Assembly (NCBI GenBank): GCA_947642555.1
Contig: CANRSX010000022.1
Span: 1 to 64,000, forward strand
From: an uncultured Roseburia sp.
Lineage (GTDB): Bacteria; Bacillota; Clostridia; Lachnospirales; Lachnospiraceae
DNA length: 64,000 bases
Reading direction: 5' to 3'
Shown: positions 28,382 through 36,977 of the stretch, one piece after another
How positions within the stretch are numbered: position 1 is the first letter of the stretch
Layout: each line of letters opens with the position of its first letter
Position numbers and translations under genes: made by a program
Notes under the pieces: generated by a model
What the model was told of the DNA's origin: nothing
Seen by the model: only the letters and a program-made list of their open reading frames with translations
The model's database searches: none

Positions 28382-29487
28382 AGCTGTTCCCTCATTTTTC
28401 TTCTGCAGTATGCCTGATACATCCCTCTGGTCTTTTCCCTTTCTTCCTCTGTTTTCCACGAAGCTCCAAAATGATGTATTGAACATGACCGATCCGTAAT
28501 CTCACCTTCACCCCATCCCGACAAAGGCGAGAACATTTCTGTCGGATAAACGGTTATCCCTTCCTTCCTCTGAAATGTATTATCATCCCGGATTCCGAAT
28601 TCCTTTAACACTGCGGTCTGATAAGATGGACAGGGAACCTGATTCAGTGATCCGTCCGGATTCACGAACTCCAGCGACTCATAATATTCCATCAGGCGTT
28701 TCAGGTATGGATGCCCACTGACCGCACCGTATCCAAGTCCCAGATTAATGTGATTCTGATCCTCAAACCCGCAAAACATGGTCTCTCCAAGAAAATCATC
28801 CAGATTTCTGATCAGCTCCACATCACAGTCCAGATAGATGCCGCCATTTTCAAAGATAATCTGCAGGCGGGCGTAATCTGATACAAACGCCCAGCTTTTT
28901 CGCTGATAAGCCTGATCCATATATCGATTCACCGTGACATCATAATTCGATTCGTCCCAGCGTTTTATCTCGTAATCCGGACAAAATATTTTCCAGGATT
29001 CCATATAACGCTGATATTCCTGCGGAATTTCACCGCCCCCAAACCAGCAGTAATGAATGATTTTTGGTATTTGTTGCGCGCCGGATGCCTTCACCTCATA
29101 ATCCGACTCAAAACGAACGGTTTCAGATAAAAAAGTCCCGATATACACGGATATTCCATTCAGCTCAGGTCTTTGATCCAGCTGCTCCACAATCTCCATT
29201 GCATGCAGATGATTTGTAACTAATAATACCACCTGTTCTGGCTGTTCCTGACGGATAAACTGATCCAAAGACATGATCCTGTATTCCTTTGGGCCAAACC
29301 GTTTTATCGCACCCCAAAGCTGCGGATTATTATCCAGCAGGTATTCCACATGATCTTGCAGTGAATATACCGTATAAAGATTCATCACTGTATCGAAGTG
29401 ATTCCCTGCCCCGAAACAGATCAGTTTTTTCTTTTCCAGTTCTACCAAAAGTCCCCGGATCCCATCTGTTTTCATTCTGATCATCAT
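28378..29487 (-). CDS. Rossmann-fused GT32-type glycosyltransferase
   Basis: 369 aa. The N-terminal ~110 residues are the Rossmann-like domain (KLICFGAGNHFDTVMN, YLLDNNPQLWG, VVLLVTNHL). The rest is a GT32 / Gly_transf_sug domain: IPKIIHYCWFGGGEIP, SDYARLQIIFENGGIYLD followed by the DXD-type CDVEL metal site, and SGHPYLKRLMEYY. Such enzymes usually add hexoses in capsule or surface glycans. The start is one of two adjacent ATGs (29487 or 29484) behind GGGG, overlapping the upstream stop. Confidence 0.85.
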   Translation of the reverse strand: MMIRMKTDGIRGLLVELEKKKLICFGAGNHFDTVMNLYTVYSLQDHVEYLLDNNPQLWGAIKRFGPKEYRIMSLDQFIRQEQPEQVVLLVTNHLHAMEIVEQLDQRPELNGISVYIGTFLSETVRFESDYEVKASGAQQIPKIIHYCWFGGGEIPQEYQRYMESWKIFCPDYEIKRWDESNYDVTVNRYMDQAYQRKSWAFVSDYARLQIIFENGGIYLDCDVELIRNLDDFLGETMFCGFEDQNHINLGLGYGAVSGHPYLKRLMEYYESLEFVNPDGSLNQVPCPSYQTAVLKEFGIRDDNTFQRKEGITVYPTEMFSPLSGWGEGEITDRSCSIHHFGASWKTEEEREKTRGMYQAYCRRKMREQL

Positions 29488-30746
29488 CAAACCCCGTCTG
29501 TTCTTTCACCGCCAGATCGGATTACCCGCACTGGATATCCGAATTCTATAAATGCCCTGACCAGTATTTTTTCTATGACATTTGGTTTGGCTTCCCCTGT
29601 TCTGGAGATCAGATTCTGATACCTCAGTTCCTGTGCCACTCTCCATAAAACCGGATTTTGAGCATGAACGTTTATATAATACAAGCTCAGTCCCTCTTTC
29701 TCTAAAAGCACCAGCTGTTCCGTAGCAACATCGCCCATACCTTCCTTTGTGTCATAAAAAAAACAGCTTCCGCCATACTGATACAGCTTTTCTAACTGTT
29801 CCAGATACTTCCTCAGTCTCTGCTCCCGTCGCATCCCCACCTGCTGTACAAACGGATAATCCCCCAAAAAGCTCACCCCGATATCATCCGTCTCTTTCTC
29901 ATCTCCGACCTTCTCCTCCTGCATCAGTACCGTTTCATACCACTCCAGGTATTCCTTTGCATAAGCTGTCCGAAAAAAGACGAATTCCACAACTGACTTC
30001 CTCACTGCCGTTAACATAGCACGCTTTTCTTCCTCTGACAAATCCGGCAAACACAAAATTCTATCCCATGCCTTTATCACATCCAAATTCCGGTCATCCG
30101 TCTGCTGATGCGTAATCGCTCCCGCATGCTGACGGTAATAAAACAGCGGCACCTTATAATATCCAATCTTCTTCGCCGCAAGGACCAGCCGCGGAAAACA
30201 TGCCATGTCCTCATACCACATATGTTCAAAGTTCACATCCCGAAACAATTCTCTTTTATAGATCCGGGACCAGATATGCGCCGGCTGCAGACAATATTCC
30301 AAAGCAGCTGTCTTTTCTATCCGCGTGTGCATAAACGGATACGTCGGATTGATATAACGGATCTTAAGCATTTCATCACAGACAAGCTCGTCTGTATATA
30401 CAAGATCTGCTCCTGACTTCTCTATATATCCGCACAGCATCCCCAGACAATTTCTCTCTAATGCATCGTCGGCATCCAAAAACAGGAGATATCTTCCCTC
30501 TGCATGTCTGATTCCGGTATTTCTCGCCGCCCCCAGACCAGAATTGTTTTGATAAATATACCGGAATACCGGACTGATTCTGGAATACTTCAGACATATC
30601 TCTTTTGACGCATCCGTCGATCCGTCATCTATCATCAACACCTGATAGTCTTCTATATCCTGATGCAGCACGGACTGCAGACATTCTTCCACATACTTTT
30701 CCTGATTATATACAGGAATAATAATACTAATCATTATCTCTCTCAT
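29487..30746 (-). CDS. GT2 glycosyltransferase
   Basis: 419 aa. The GT-A domain starts near residue 5 (ISIIIPVYNQEKYVEECLQS), with MIDDGSTDASKE, LGAARNTGIRHAEGRYLLF and the metal site LDADD. The C-terminal ~170 residues are helical and lack the GxG turn seen in neighbours; that part is not recognised. It starts inside the upstream stop codon (ATGA), so the genes are translationally coupled. Donor unknown. Confidence 0.85.
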   Translation of the reverse strand: MREIMISIIIPVYNQEKYVEECLQSVLHQDIEDYQVLMIDDGSTDASKEICLKYSRISPVFRYIYQNNSGLGAARNTGIRHAEGRYLLFLDADDALERNCLGMLCGYIEKSGADLVYTDELVCDEMLKIRYINPTYPFMHTRIEKTAALEYCLQPAHIWSRIYKRELFRDVNFEHMWYEDMACFPRLVLAAKKIGYYKVPLFYYRQHAGAITHQQTDDRNLDVIKAWDRILCLPDLSEEEKRAMLTAVRKSVVEFVFFRTAYAKEYLEWYETVLMQEEKVGDEKETDDIGVSFLGDYPFVQQVGMRREQRLRKYLEQLEKLYQYGGSCFFYDTKEGMGDVATEQLVLLEKEGLSLYYINVHAQNPVLWRVAQELRYQNLISRTGEAKPNVIEKILVRAFIEFGYPVRVIRSGGERTDGV

Positions 30747-32020
30747 CGCCAATTCCCCGCCACAGACCAAATCAGCTTTTCCTTAGGCACACCCATACCA
30801 AGCAGAACATCATACACTTCCAGCGCAATATCAGGATCCGCCAGTGCAATCACCAGATAATCCCACTGTATGCTGTATAATTCCGGCATCCCTTTCACCT
30901 CATAATCCTCTCTGTAGATATGATCTGCATTTTTATCGATCCAAAGCACCAGCTCATATTCTCCCGAACACACAAGCTGGTCATAATACTCTTTTCCCAC
31001 AAGCCCCGCCCCGTACAAAGCAATTCTGCTTTGGGTTTTCACTTTTTGAAATGGAAACAGAAACGTTCTGTTCGTGAGTCCCGAAGTCAGACTCTCCGAA
31101 CAGATACCCTTCATCAGAATCTCCAAAGGCTTTATCAGACGAGACTGCACAGCCTCCTTTTCCTCAATCCAATCCCACCTTACCACTGTATTCAGATTCA
31201 AAAGTCTCTGTAAAATCCCGACATCATTCTTCATCCCACACAAAATATCGGAAACATACATTTCATTAATCCGGCAGTAGGTCCTCCAATGCAGCTTTTT
31301 CAGCTCCTGTTCCGCTGAAAACTTCATGTTTTCAATCAGTCCATCCAGCAAATCCGCCGCTTTTGCCGGCGTAAAAATACATTTGTCATGTGACCAGCGA
31401 TAACAGTAAAACGGTTCCTTTGCGATGCAGAATTCTTTTGCCAGTGTCATTGCCCGCACCATAAAAGGCGGATCCTCATAAAACCGACGCAATGGAAACT
31501 GAAGGTTATTTTCGTTCAAAAATCTGCGGTTAAACAAAAAGTTATACTGATAAAAATCATACTGATAATGTATATAAGGTATCTTCTCCCCTTCTCTGAC
31601 CTGATCTGCCAGATTTCCATAAATATTCTGCGGGCTGACGTTTCCCTCATCATCATGATAAAACAGCCCCCCCATTATTTGGACCGACGCCTTCACTGCC
31701 GCCTGATACAGATGCTCCAACGACGTTTTGCTCATATAATAATCATCCGCATCCATAAAATGCACGTACTCGCCTGCTGCGGCCTCAAGCCCCCGGTTCC
31801 TCGCCGCACCCGGTCCCTGGTTTTTCTGCCGTATCAGGCGGATCCGAGGATCTGCTCTTCCAAACTCCTCCAGAATCTCTGTTGATCCATCTGTAGATTC
31901 ATCATCCACACAGATGATCTCCAGCTCTTTTAGCGACTGCTCCTGTATGGACTGCATACAATTCCTGATATATACACTCTTATTATAAACCGGAATAACA
32001 ATGGAAACCTTACTCTTCAT
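30743..32020 (-). CDS. GT2 glycosyltransferase with C-terminal Rossmann domain
   Basis: 425 aa. GT2 domain: KVSIVIPVYNKSVYIRNCMQS, VDDESTDGSTEIL, GPGAARNRGLEAAAGEYVHF, MDADDYYM. At about residue 330 the Rossmann-like domain begins (RIALYGAGLVGKEYYDQL, VLWIDKNADH, DYLVIALADPD). The ATG at 32018-32020 has AGAGGA upstream and lies within the end of the sulfotransferase gene. Confidence 0.87.
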   Translation of the reverse strand: MKSKVSIVIPVYNKSVYIRNCMQSIQEQSLKELEIICVDDESTDGSTEILEEFGRADPRIRLIRQKNQGPGAARNRGLEAAAGEYVHFMDADDYYMSKTSLEHLYQAAVKASVQIMGGLFYHDDEGNVSPQNIYGNLADQVREGEKIPYIHYQYDFYQYNFLFNRRFLNENNLQFPLRRFYEDPPFMVRAMTLAKEFCIAKEPFYCYRWSHDKCIFTPAKAADLLDGLIENMKFSAEQELKKLHWRTYCRINEMYVSDILCGMKNDVGILQRLLNLNTVVRWDWIEEKEAVQSRLIKPLEILMKGICSESLTSGLTNRTFLFPFQKVKTQSRIALYGAGLVGKEYYDQLVCSGEYELVLWIDKNADHIYREDYEVKGMPELYSIQWDYLVIALADPDIALEVYDVLLGMGVPKEKLIWSVAGNWR

Positions 32021-33236
32021 ACCATATTCCTCTGAGACTTCTTCCAAGAAATGATTCCATTTCCCGTATGCTGTCCATATAAAACCGGGTTAGTTCCTCT
32101 TTCGTCTTCCCAAGCATCGGTTCAGAATAATTTTCATTTGTAATCAGCCAGATCTGATCTCTCACATGCTGCATGGAAGCAAATAATTCCACGTCTTTTT
32201 CCTCTGTCTCTCTCATCAGATCCATAATGCTCCGGTTAATGTATGCACATGCCAGATTTTTCGGAACCCGTTCCCCTTCATTGACATGAGGCAGCACATC
32301 ATATCTGATCCTTTGCTCCCGGTCAAGCCCTATATATTCCTGAACCTCCTCCATAACGATATCCGGACACTTTATCATATCCTCAAAAAGTACGATCTTA
32401 ATCTGATCCTTCGGATAATAATTCAGATATTCTCTGATATAATTTATATAACAGAATATATCTTTCTCATTTTCCCGCCGGATCCATTCGTCAAATACTT
32501 CCGGCGTCAGTTTCCTGTATTTCTGCAGATAATAAAAGATCCGATCGCGAAAACCATCACGCATCTGCATCCGAAAAAGAGAATATGCCGCTTTTACAGG
32601 GTTTCTGATACAAAATAACAGCTTCAGATCTTTCCCAAAATAATGATAAACCGTCTTTGCAGACTTCAGATACACCGGTTCAATCCCGCCTGCCACTTTC
32701 CCAGCAGTAAGAACGGCGGGATAACTCTGATGAAAATTCTTATGCGCAGATGACAGCCAGATATTTTCTATGAATGCCGTTTCTTTTGTTTCCGGAAGGT
32801 AAACTGCCGGATTCTGCTTTAATGCCACATGCAGAGATGTCGTACCACACTTAGCAAAACCACAGCAGAGAAAATCCAGGTAAATCTTTCCATATTCATT
32901 AATCCATTTCTGAATCAGATCATCCGAAAACAATTCTTCTATCTGTGTATGATCAACATATTGTTCCAGCTGTGTTCTGATATCTCTTCGTACCTGCTCA
33001 TTTGCCGCCGCGATCAGATACCTTGCATTTGTAAACCAGTGAGCTCCACCTTCAGCCGGAAATACAGTGCAATTATCATAAGCATGATTATCCAGACACA
33101 GCAGCTCACATTTTCCCATGCTCTCCAAAATCTCCCTGCATGTCCTGCCCCATTTTCCCATCGGGATAATCACAATCTTCTCTGTCTTCTCCGCAAGCAC
33201 CCCAAGTCTCTCTTCTATCCAGTTCTGATCCATCAT
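32010..33236 (-). CDS. Rossmann-fused sulfotransferase
   Basis: 408 aa. Residues 1-110 are a divergent form of the Rossmann-like domain (KIVIIPMGKWGRTCREIL, ARYLIAAANEQ). From residue ~120 the chain is a PAPS-dependent sulfotransferase: CCGFAKCGTTSLHVAL is the 5'-phosphosulfate loop and FCIRNPVKAAYSLFRM the 3'-phosphate-binding segment. It would move sulfate from PAPS to a sugar hydroxyl. A second such enzyme is at 54308-55228. Two adjacent ATGs follow GGGGGAG; 33233 is the alternative start. Confidence 0.87.
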   Translation of the reverse strand: MMDQNWIEERLGVLAEKTEKIVIIPMGKWGRTCREILESMGKCELLCLDNHAYDNCTVFPAEGGAHWFTNARYLIAAANEQVRRDIRTQLEQYVDHTQIEELFSDDLIQKWINEYGKIYLDFLCCGFAKCGTTSLHVALKQNPAVYLPETKETAFIENIWLSSAHKNFHQSYPAVLTAGKVAGGIEPVYLKSAKTVYHYFGKDLKLLFCIRNPVKAAYSLFRMQMRDGFRDRIFYYLQKYRKLTPEVFDEWIRRENEKDIFCYINYIREYLNYYPKDQIKIVLFEDMIKCPDIVMEEVQEYIGLDREQRIRYDVLPHVNEGERVPKNLACAYINRSIMDLMRETEEKDVELFASMQHVRDQIWLITNENYSEPMLGKTKEELTRFYMDSIREMESFLGRSLRGIWYEE

Positions 33237-33260
33237 ACTCCCCCAAAGATCCCGCTTTCT

Positions 33261-34352
33261 CTATTCCGCTGTTGCAAAATCTGTGACAGACGGATGAACG
33301 CCGCACTGCTCCCACTCTGTCTCACAGAGAACACAGTGTCTGCAGAGTGGCACATCTTTTTGTAATGCGTCCAGCAAATCAAATCCTTTCGGGCAATCGC
33401 TCAGCTGCAGCGCACCCTCCTCAGGCAGATTCTGCTCAAATACCTGGTTAAACTGCCGTATATACATTAAGGTCGGACATCTTGTAATCCTGCCATTCCA
33501 TATATTGACGCACCGTTCAGAGATACATGCATGCGGGTATCTGCTCGCTTCAGATAAAGACAGCGGCTTCACAAACTTCTGCTTCTCCTGATATGGCTGA
33601 ATGTAATATGTAATCCCATATCGATCAAGCGTATCCGTAATTCGGTCTATCATCTGATGTGTCGGTTTGTATTCTGATATCTGAACAACAATCTTATTCT
33701 CCCTGATACATTCCAGAATCCCAGCGCTTAACCGCGGAATCAGTAATCCGTTGGTCACAATCTGTATATATGTATCCGGTAACATCTTCCGAATCTCTGC
33801 CGCATACCGGTCTATCTGCGGATTGAGGAACGGCTCCCCTCCCAAAATAGAAAAAATAACGATATGCGGTATCTTTTCTTTGAGCATTTGCACATCGCGG
33901 ATTACCGTCTCAAAATCCGGCTGTTTCTTTTCAAAAAGTGGCGAAAAATGTGTGCAGCCTTTACAGTTCAGATTACAGCTGTCCATAATATGCATCTCAA
34001 CCTTCGGCAAGACGCAATCGCCCCAGTTACAGACTGTACATTCATCCCGAATAAAATCTCCGGTCTCCCCACACCTGCTCTCTCTGTTTTCAAAACGGTA
34101 AATATCATGAAACCCGGCTCTTTTCAGCGTATTATATGCTTCCGCCACAATCAGTGAATCCGCAATGGTAATCACGATACGAATATCTTTTTTTTCAATT
34201 TCAGAGACAGGATATACAGAATACCCACAAAATTCACCTGTCTTTTCCCTGTCGACAAAACCCTCAAGAATATCACCGTGATGTTCCTTCCGATTATAGA
34301 TCTTCAGTGCGGCTTTGCCCCAGTTACCTGCTCCGTAAAACAACATACTCAT
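33261..34352 (-). CDS. Rossmann-fused radical SAM protein
   Basis: 363 aa. Residues 1-95 are the Rossmann-like domain (SMLFYGAGNWGKAALKIY, GFVDREKTGE, IRIVITIADSL). A radical SAM core follows, with CNLNCKGCTHF supplying the CxxxCxxC cluster ligands and SILGGEPFLNPQ as the GGE motif. The C-terminal region has further cysteines (CISERCVNIWNGRITRCPT; CRHCVLCETEWEQC), as in SPASM/Twitch auxiliary-cluster domains. The reaction is unknown; radical sugar modification such as dehydration, epimerisation or C-methylation is possible. ATGA overlap with the preceding GT2. Confidence 0.85.
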   Translation of the reverse strand: MSMLFYGAGNWGKAALKIYNRKEHHGDILEGFVDREKTGEFCGYSVYPVSEIEKKDIRIVITIADSLIVAEAYNTLKRAGFHDIYRFENRESRCGETGDFIRDECTVCNWGDCVLPKVEMHIMDSCNLNCKGCTHFSPLFEKKQPDFETVIRDVQMLKEKIPHIVIFSILGGEPFLNPQIDRYAAEIRKMLPDTYIQIVTNGLLIPRLSAGILECIRENKIVVQISEYKPTHQMIDRITDTLDRYGITYYIQPYQEKQKFVKPLSLSEASRYPHACISERCVNIWNGRITRCPTLMYIRQFNQVFEQNLPEEGALQLSDCPKGFDLLDALQKDVPLCRHCVLCETEWEQCGVHPSVTDFATAE

Positions 34353-35191
34353 AGATCCTGCCCCTCATTCCTTCCCAGATACCTCTTTATGCTCTCCCAC
34401 AGAACATACTTATATGATGTCAGCATATACTTCAAAAATGATTTTCTCTGATTGCCATGCAGTAATTTTGATGACTGTCCATGCTTGTGAAAAATGCATG
34501 TCTCATCATTTAATTTTTCTTCCAGCCCCGTCTTTTTACACCTGAGGTACAAAAGCTCTTCCTCGCAGTATAAAAAGGTTCTCGGATCCAGTCCGTCATA
34601 ATACTGAAAATATGCCGGTGTCAGCATTAAAACACACCCCTGAAGCACCGGCACAGATTTGATCTGTTTTAGTCTCTGTTCCCAAAAATTCAGGCTCACC
34701 GGATGATCCCGATATTCCGCCCTCGCTGCAGAATAATAAAACAGTGTACCCGGAAATGTAACATATCTGGGAATCATCCTCACCTTCACATTGTCCCGCT
34801 CCACAATCCTGCTTCCGATCACGCCGATCCTGTCTGCATCCGCAGCCAGCATTTTCTTAAGATATGCGCGATCCTCCATCAGCGTATCGCTGTTCAGCAG
34901 CATCACATAGTCCGCTAAAAGACGTTCTCTTGCATAACGGATCCCAATATTGTTTCCTTTTGCAAATCCGTAATTTTTTCGGGCACGAATCACTGTTACA
35001 GATTTTTTTCTTTTATATCTGTCATACAGATAACGGTAAGATTCATTATCAGAGCCATTATCAACAATCAGAATATGATAATCCGCATATTCCTGCTGCA
35101 GTACACTTTGCACGCATTCTTCTGTCTCTCTGTAATTCAGATAATTTAATATCACGATCACGATTCTCGGATCTTTTCTATTCTCCGCCAT
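34349..35191 (-). CDS. GT2 glycosyltransferase (rhamnosyltransferase-like)
   Basis: 280 aa. IVIVILNYLNYRETEECVQS, IVDNGSDNES, RKNYGFAKGNNIGIRYARE and MLLNSDTLM are the pattern of the GT2 subgroup that includes rhamnosyltransferases. Its start overlaps the stop of the small anchored gene by one base (TAATG), with GAGGTATA upstream. Second gene of operon A. Confidence 0.85.
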   Translation of the reverse strand: MAENRKDPRIVIVILNYLNYRETEECVQSVLQQEYADYHILIVDNGSDNESYRYLYDRYKRKKSVTVIRARKNYGFAKGNNIGIRYARERLLADYVMLLNSDTLMEDRAYLKKMLAADADRIGVIGSRIVERDNVKVRMIPRYVTFPGTLFYYSAARAEYRDHPVSLNFWEQRLKQIKSVPVLQGCVLMLTPAYFQYYDGLDPRTFLYCEEELLYLRCKKTGLEEKLNDETCIFHKHGQSSKLLHGNQRKSFLKYMLTSYKYVLWESIKRYLGRNEGQDL

Positions 35192-35667
35192 TATACCTCA
35201 TACAAAATATCTTCCAGTGAAAGAATCGGGCAGTTTGTCTTCTGACACAGCTGATCTTCAATTTCGTCAAAGAAAGTAATCGCCGTCACCACAATTGCAT
35301 CGACTTCGTCCAGCGGATCATCCATTGTCACAATCTCCACATCCGCATACATGGTATCCGCCTTTTTATCAATGCCATATGCAACCTGAACGTCCGAATG
35401 CTTCAGCTCTTCTATAAGCGTCTCCCCCGCATAACTCATCCCATAGATTGCGATCTTCTTATATCCGTTTTCTTCAAAATAGGATGCGAGGTTTTTCCCC
35501 TCCTGCTTCACCTTTACCCACTGGTTCATCATAAGAAACAGCGCCAGGTGCTTGTTCGCGTACTGCTGCTCCGTATTGATCTTTTTCTTCGCAAGCCTTC
35601 CTGTGGCAGCCGCACCTCCTGCAGCACCTGCCAGTAATGATAACACTCCGATGATTCCTTTTTTCAT
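35191..35667 (-). CDS. Membrane-anchored stand-alone Rossmann protein, paralogue 1
   Basis: 158 aa. The N-terminal segment MKKGIIGVLSLLAGAAGGAA is hydrophobic (anchor or uncleaved signal), then a short basic helix, then the Rossmann-like domain from residue ~70: KIAIYGMSYAGETLIEEL, YGIDKKADTMYADVE, DAIVVTAITFFDEIE, NCPILSLEDI. No enzymatic domain is attached. A homologue of similar length is at 58077-58562. AAAGGAGG lies eight bases before the ATG. First gene of operon A, directly behind a promoter-dyad-terminator module. Function unknown; a membrane docking role for the fused enzymes is my inference. Confidence 0.8.
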   Translation of the reverse strand: MKKGIIGVLSLLAGAAGGAAATGRLAKKKINTEQQYANKHLALFLMMNQWVKVKQEGKNLASYFEENGYKKIAIYGMSYAGETLIEELKHSDVQVAYGIDKKADTMYADVEIVTMDDPLDEVDAIVVTAITFFDEIEDQLCQKTNCPILSLEDILYEV

Positions 35668-35715
35668 GATAATTTCCTCCTTTTCTTTACATGTTTCATG
35701 TTCATACTCCATGAT

Positions 35716-35752
35716 AAAAAGGATCCATGATACCAGCAGCTCTCATGAATCC
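35716..35752 (-). terminator. Leader terminator, module A
   Basis: Arms GGATTCATGA (35743-35752) and TCATGGATCC (35721-35730) pair over ten positions with one wobble, 12-base loop, followed by TTTTTATC on the minus strand. It lies between promoter and first gene of operon A, so it should attenuate the operon unless read through. An equivalent hairpin is in module B. Confidence 0.8.
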
Positions 35753-35766
35753 TCTCTCTGTCATAT

Positions 35767-35807
35767 ATTATATACATCCTTGTATCTAAATATATCATCC
35801 ATGATAT
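35767..35807 (-). promoter_or_regulatory. Tandem-dyad promoter, module A
   Basis: Minus strand: dyad 1 ATATCATGGATGATAT (35792-35807, perfect), dyad 2 ATACAAGGATGTAT (35772-35785, one mismatch), then a TATAAT box (35767-35772) touching dyad 2. Dyad centres are 21 bp apart. There is no good -35 hexamer at 17 bases; dyad 1 occupies that position. Looks like a regulated promoter with two operator sites on the same helix face. Confidence 0.65.
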
Positions 35808-35822
35808 CAATCGCTACGTTGT

Positions 35823-35849
35823 ATATCGGCTGTTTGGCATGAGTTCATA
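35823..35849 (-). promoter_or_regulatory. Sigma-28-like promoter, module A
   Basis: Minus strand: TATG (35846-35849), 15 bases, GCCGATAT (35823-35830). The -10 element is a perfect flagellar sigma match; the -35 differs from TAAA at two positions. The same arrangement with the same spacing is in module B. Confidence 0.55.
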
Positions 35850-35853
35850 ACCC

Positions 35854-36972
35854 TCACGCTTTTCTGCTGTCACGATACACAGCATTCCGGATCGCATTCA
35901 GATATGCGTACCCATACCGCTTATCCGGCTCTACATAAGCGCCCTCCGACCACTCATTCCAGGCATTCAGGAAAATATATTTTTTTTCATGCCGTGCAGA
36001 CAACTCCAGCATTTTTTCCAAGTGTCTTTCAAACTTCTGCGGTGTACTTCCTCTGACGACAACCCCGTCTGCATCCTTCCTTGGCGTATTATCCCACCCT
36101 GCAAACACTCCCGGATAAATCGCTCCTGCACCTGTTTTTACCTTTTTTTCGATTCGATGGCACAGGTAGGAATAGGAAAATGTATTTTGTGTATACAAAC
36201 TGTTGCGCAGAATCTTTTTATCTTCCAGGATCGAATCTGTATGTCCTGCTTTCCAGTTTTGCAGATACTGTCTCCAGGACGAATCCGTCCACAAAAGGCT
36301 CAATGGTTCAAAATCCATAAACGCATCATATAACGCCGTATTCTGGTCTTTACCATAAGACGTATTCATCGCAATCAGATAGATTCCCGAAAATCCATTT
36401 TTTTTCGCCAGTTTCTGCCACAAAGCAAACATCTGCTTTCTGCATCGAATGTCCTGCGGCAGATAAATCACATATACAGGTTTTTCGTCTATCTTTATAT
36501 AACGCTCATCTTTAAAAAAATCGAGCAGATAATAAAAATGTTTTTCCCAATCCGCTTCACTGCCATAATTCTGTTGCTGAAGCACCATTTTTTTTGTGCC
36601 CGCCCGATACCAGGTGCGCATCCAGGACTGGTTCGCCCAAATCAGGCAGTAGGGAAATGACTCCTTTGAATGGTCTCTGTAAGCTTCAATTGGTTTTTCC
36701 AGTAATTTCTTTCCGCAAAAATAATAATGATAAAAGCAGAATCCTGCAAGGCCCGCTTTTCTTGCCATTCTCGTATGCTTTTCCAACACCTTCATATCCG
36801 ATAGGTCATAATAATTATCACGAAAAGGTTCTCTCGGCTGATAATGTCCCGGATAAAATGGCCGGCCGCGTCTTACATTTGTCCATTCCGTAAATCCCTT
36901 CCCCCACCACTGATCATTTTCTGGAATCGCATGAAACTGCGGCAGATAAATGGATAGTACTTTGCTTTTCAT
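35854..36972 (-). CDS. WbsX-like (GH99-related) glycan protein
   Basis: 372 aa, whole length matching the WbsX family found in O-antigen and surface-glycan clusters. The signature is the start LSIYLPQFHAIPENDQWWG, GKGFTEWTNVRRGRPFY, then YCLIWANQSWMRTW, and the ending FLNAWNEWSEGAYVEP. The fold relates to GH99 endo-mannosidases, but members in biosynthetic loci are thought to act in glycan assembly. It lacks the Rossmann module. Last gene of operon B; module A follows its stop. Confidence 0.85.
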   Translation of the reverse strand: MKSKVLSIYLPQFHAIPENDQWWGKGFTEWTNVRRGRPFYPGHYQPREPFRDNYYDLSDMKVLEKHTRMARKAGLAGFCFYHYYFCGKKLLEKPIEAYRDHSKESFPYCLIWANQSWMRTWYRAGTKKMVLQQQNYGSEADWEKHFYYLLDFFKDERYIKIDEKPVYVIYLPQDIRCRKQMFALWQKLAKKNGFSGIYLIAMNTSYGKDQNTALYDAFMDFEPLSLLWTDSSWRQYLQNWKAGHTDSILEDKKILRNSLYTQNTFSYSYLCHRIEKKVKTGAGAIYPGVFAGWDNTPRKDADGVVVRGSTPQKFERHLEKMLELSARHEKKYIFLNAWNEWSEGAYVEPDKRYGYAYLNAIRNAVYRDSRKA

Positions 36973-36977
36973 TCCAG

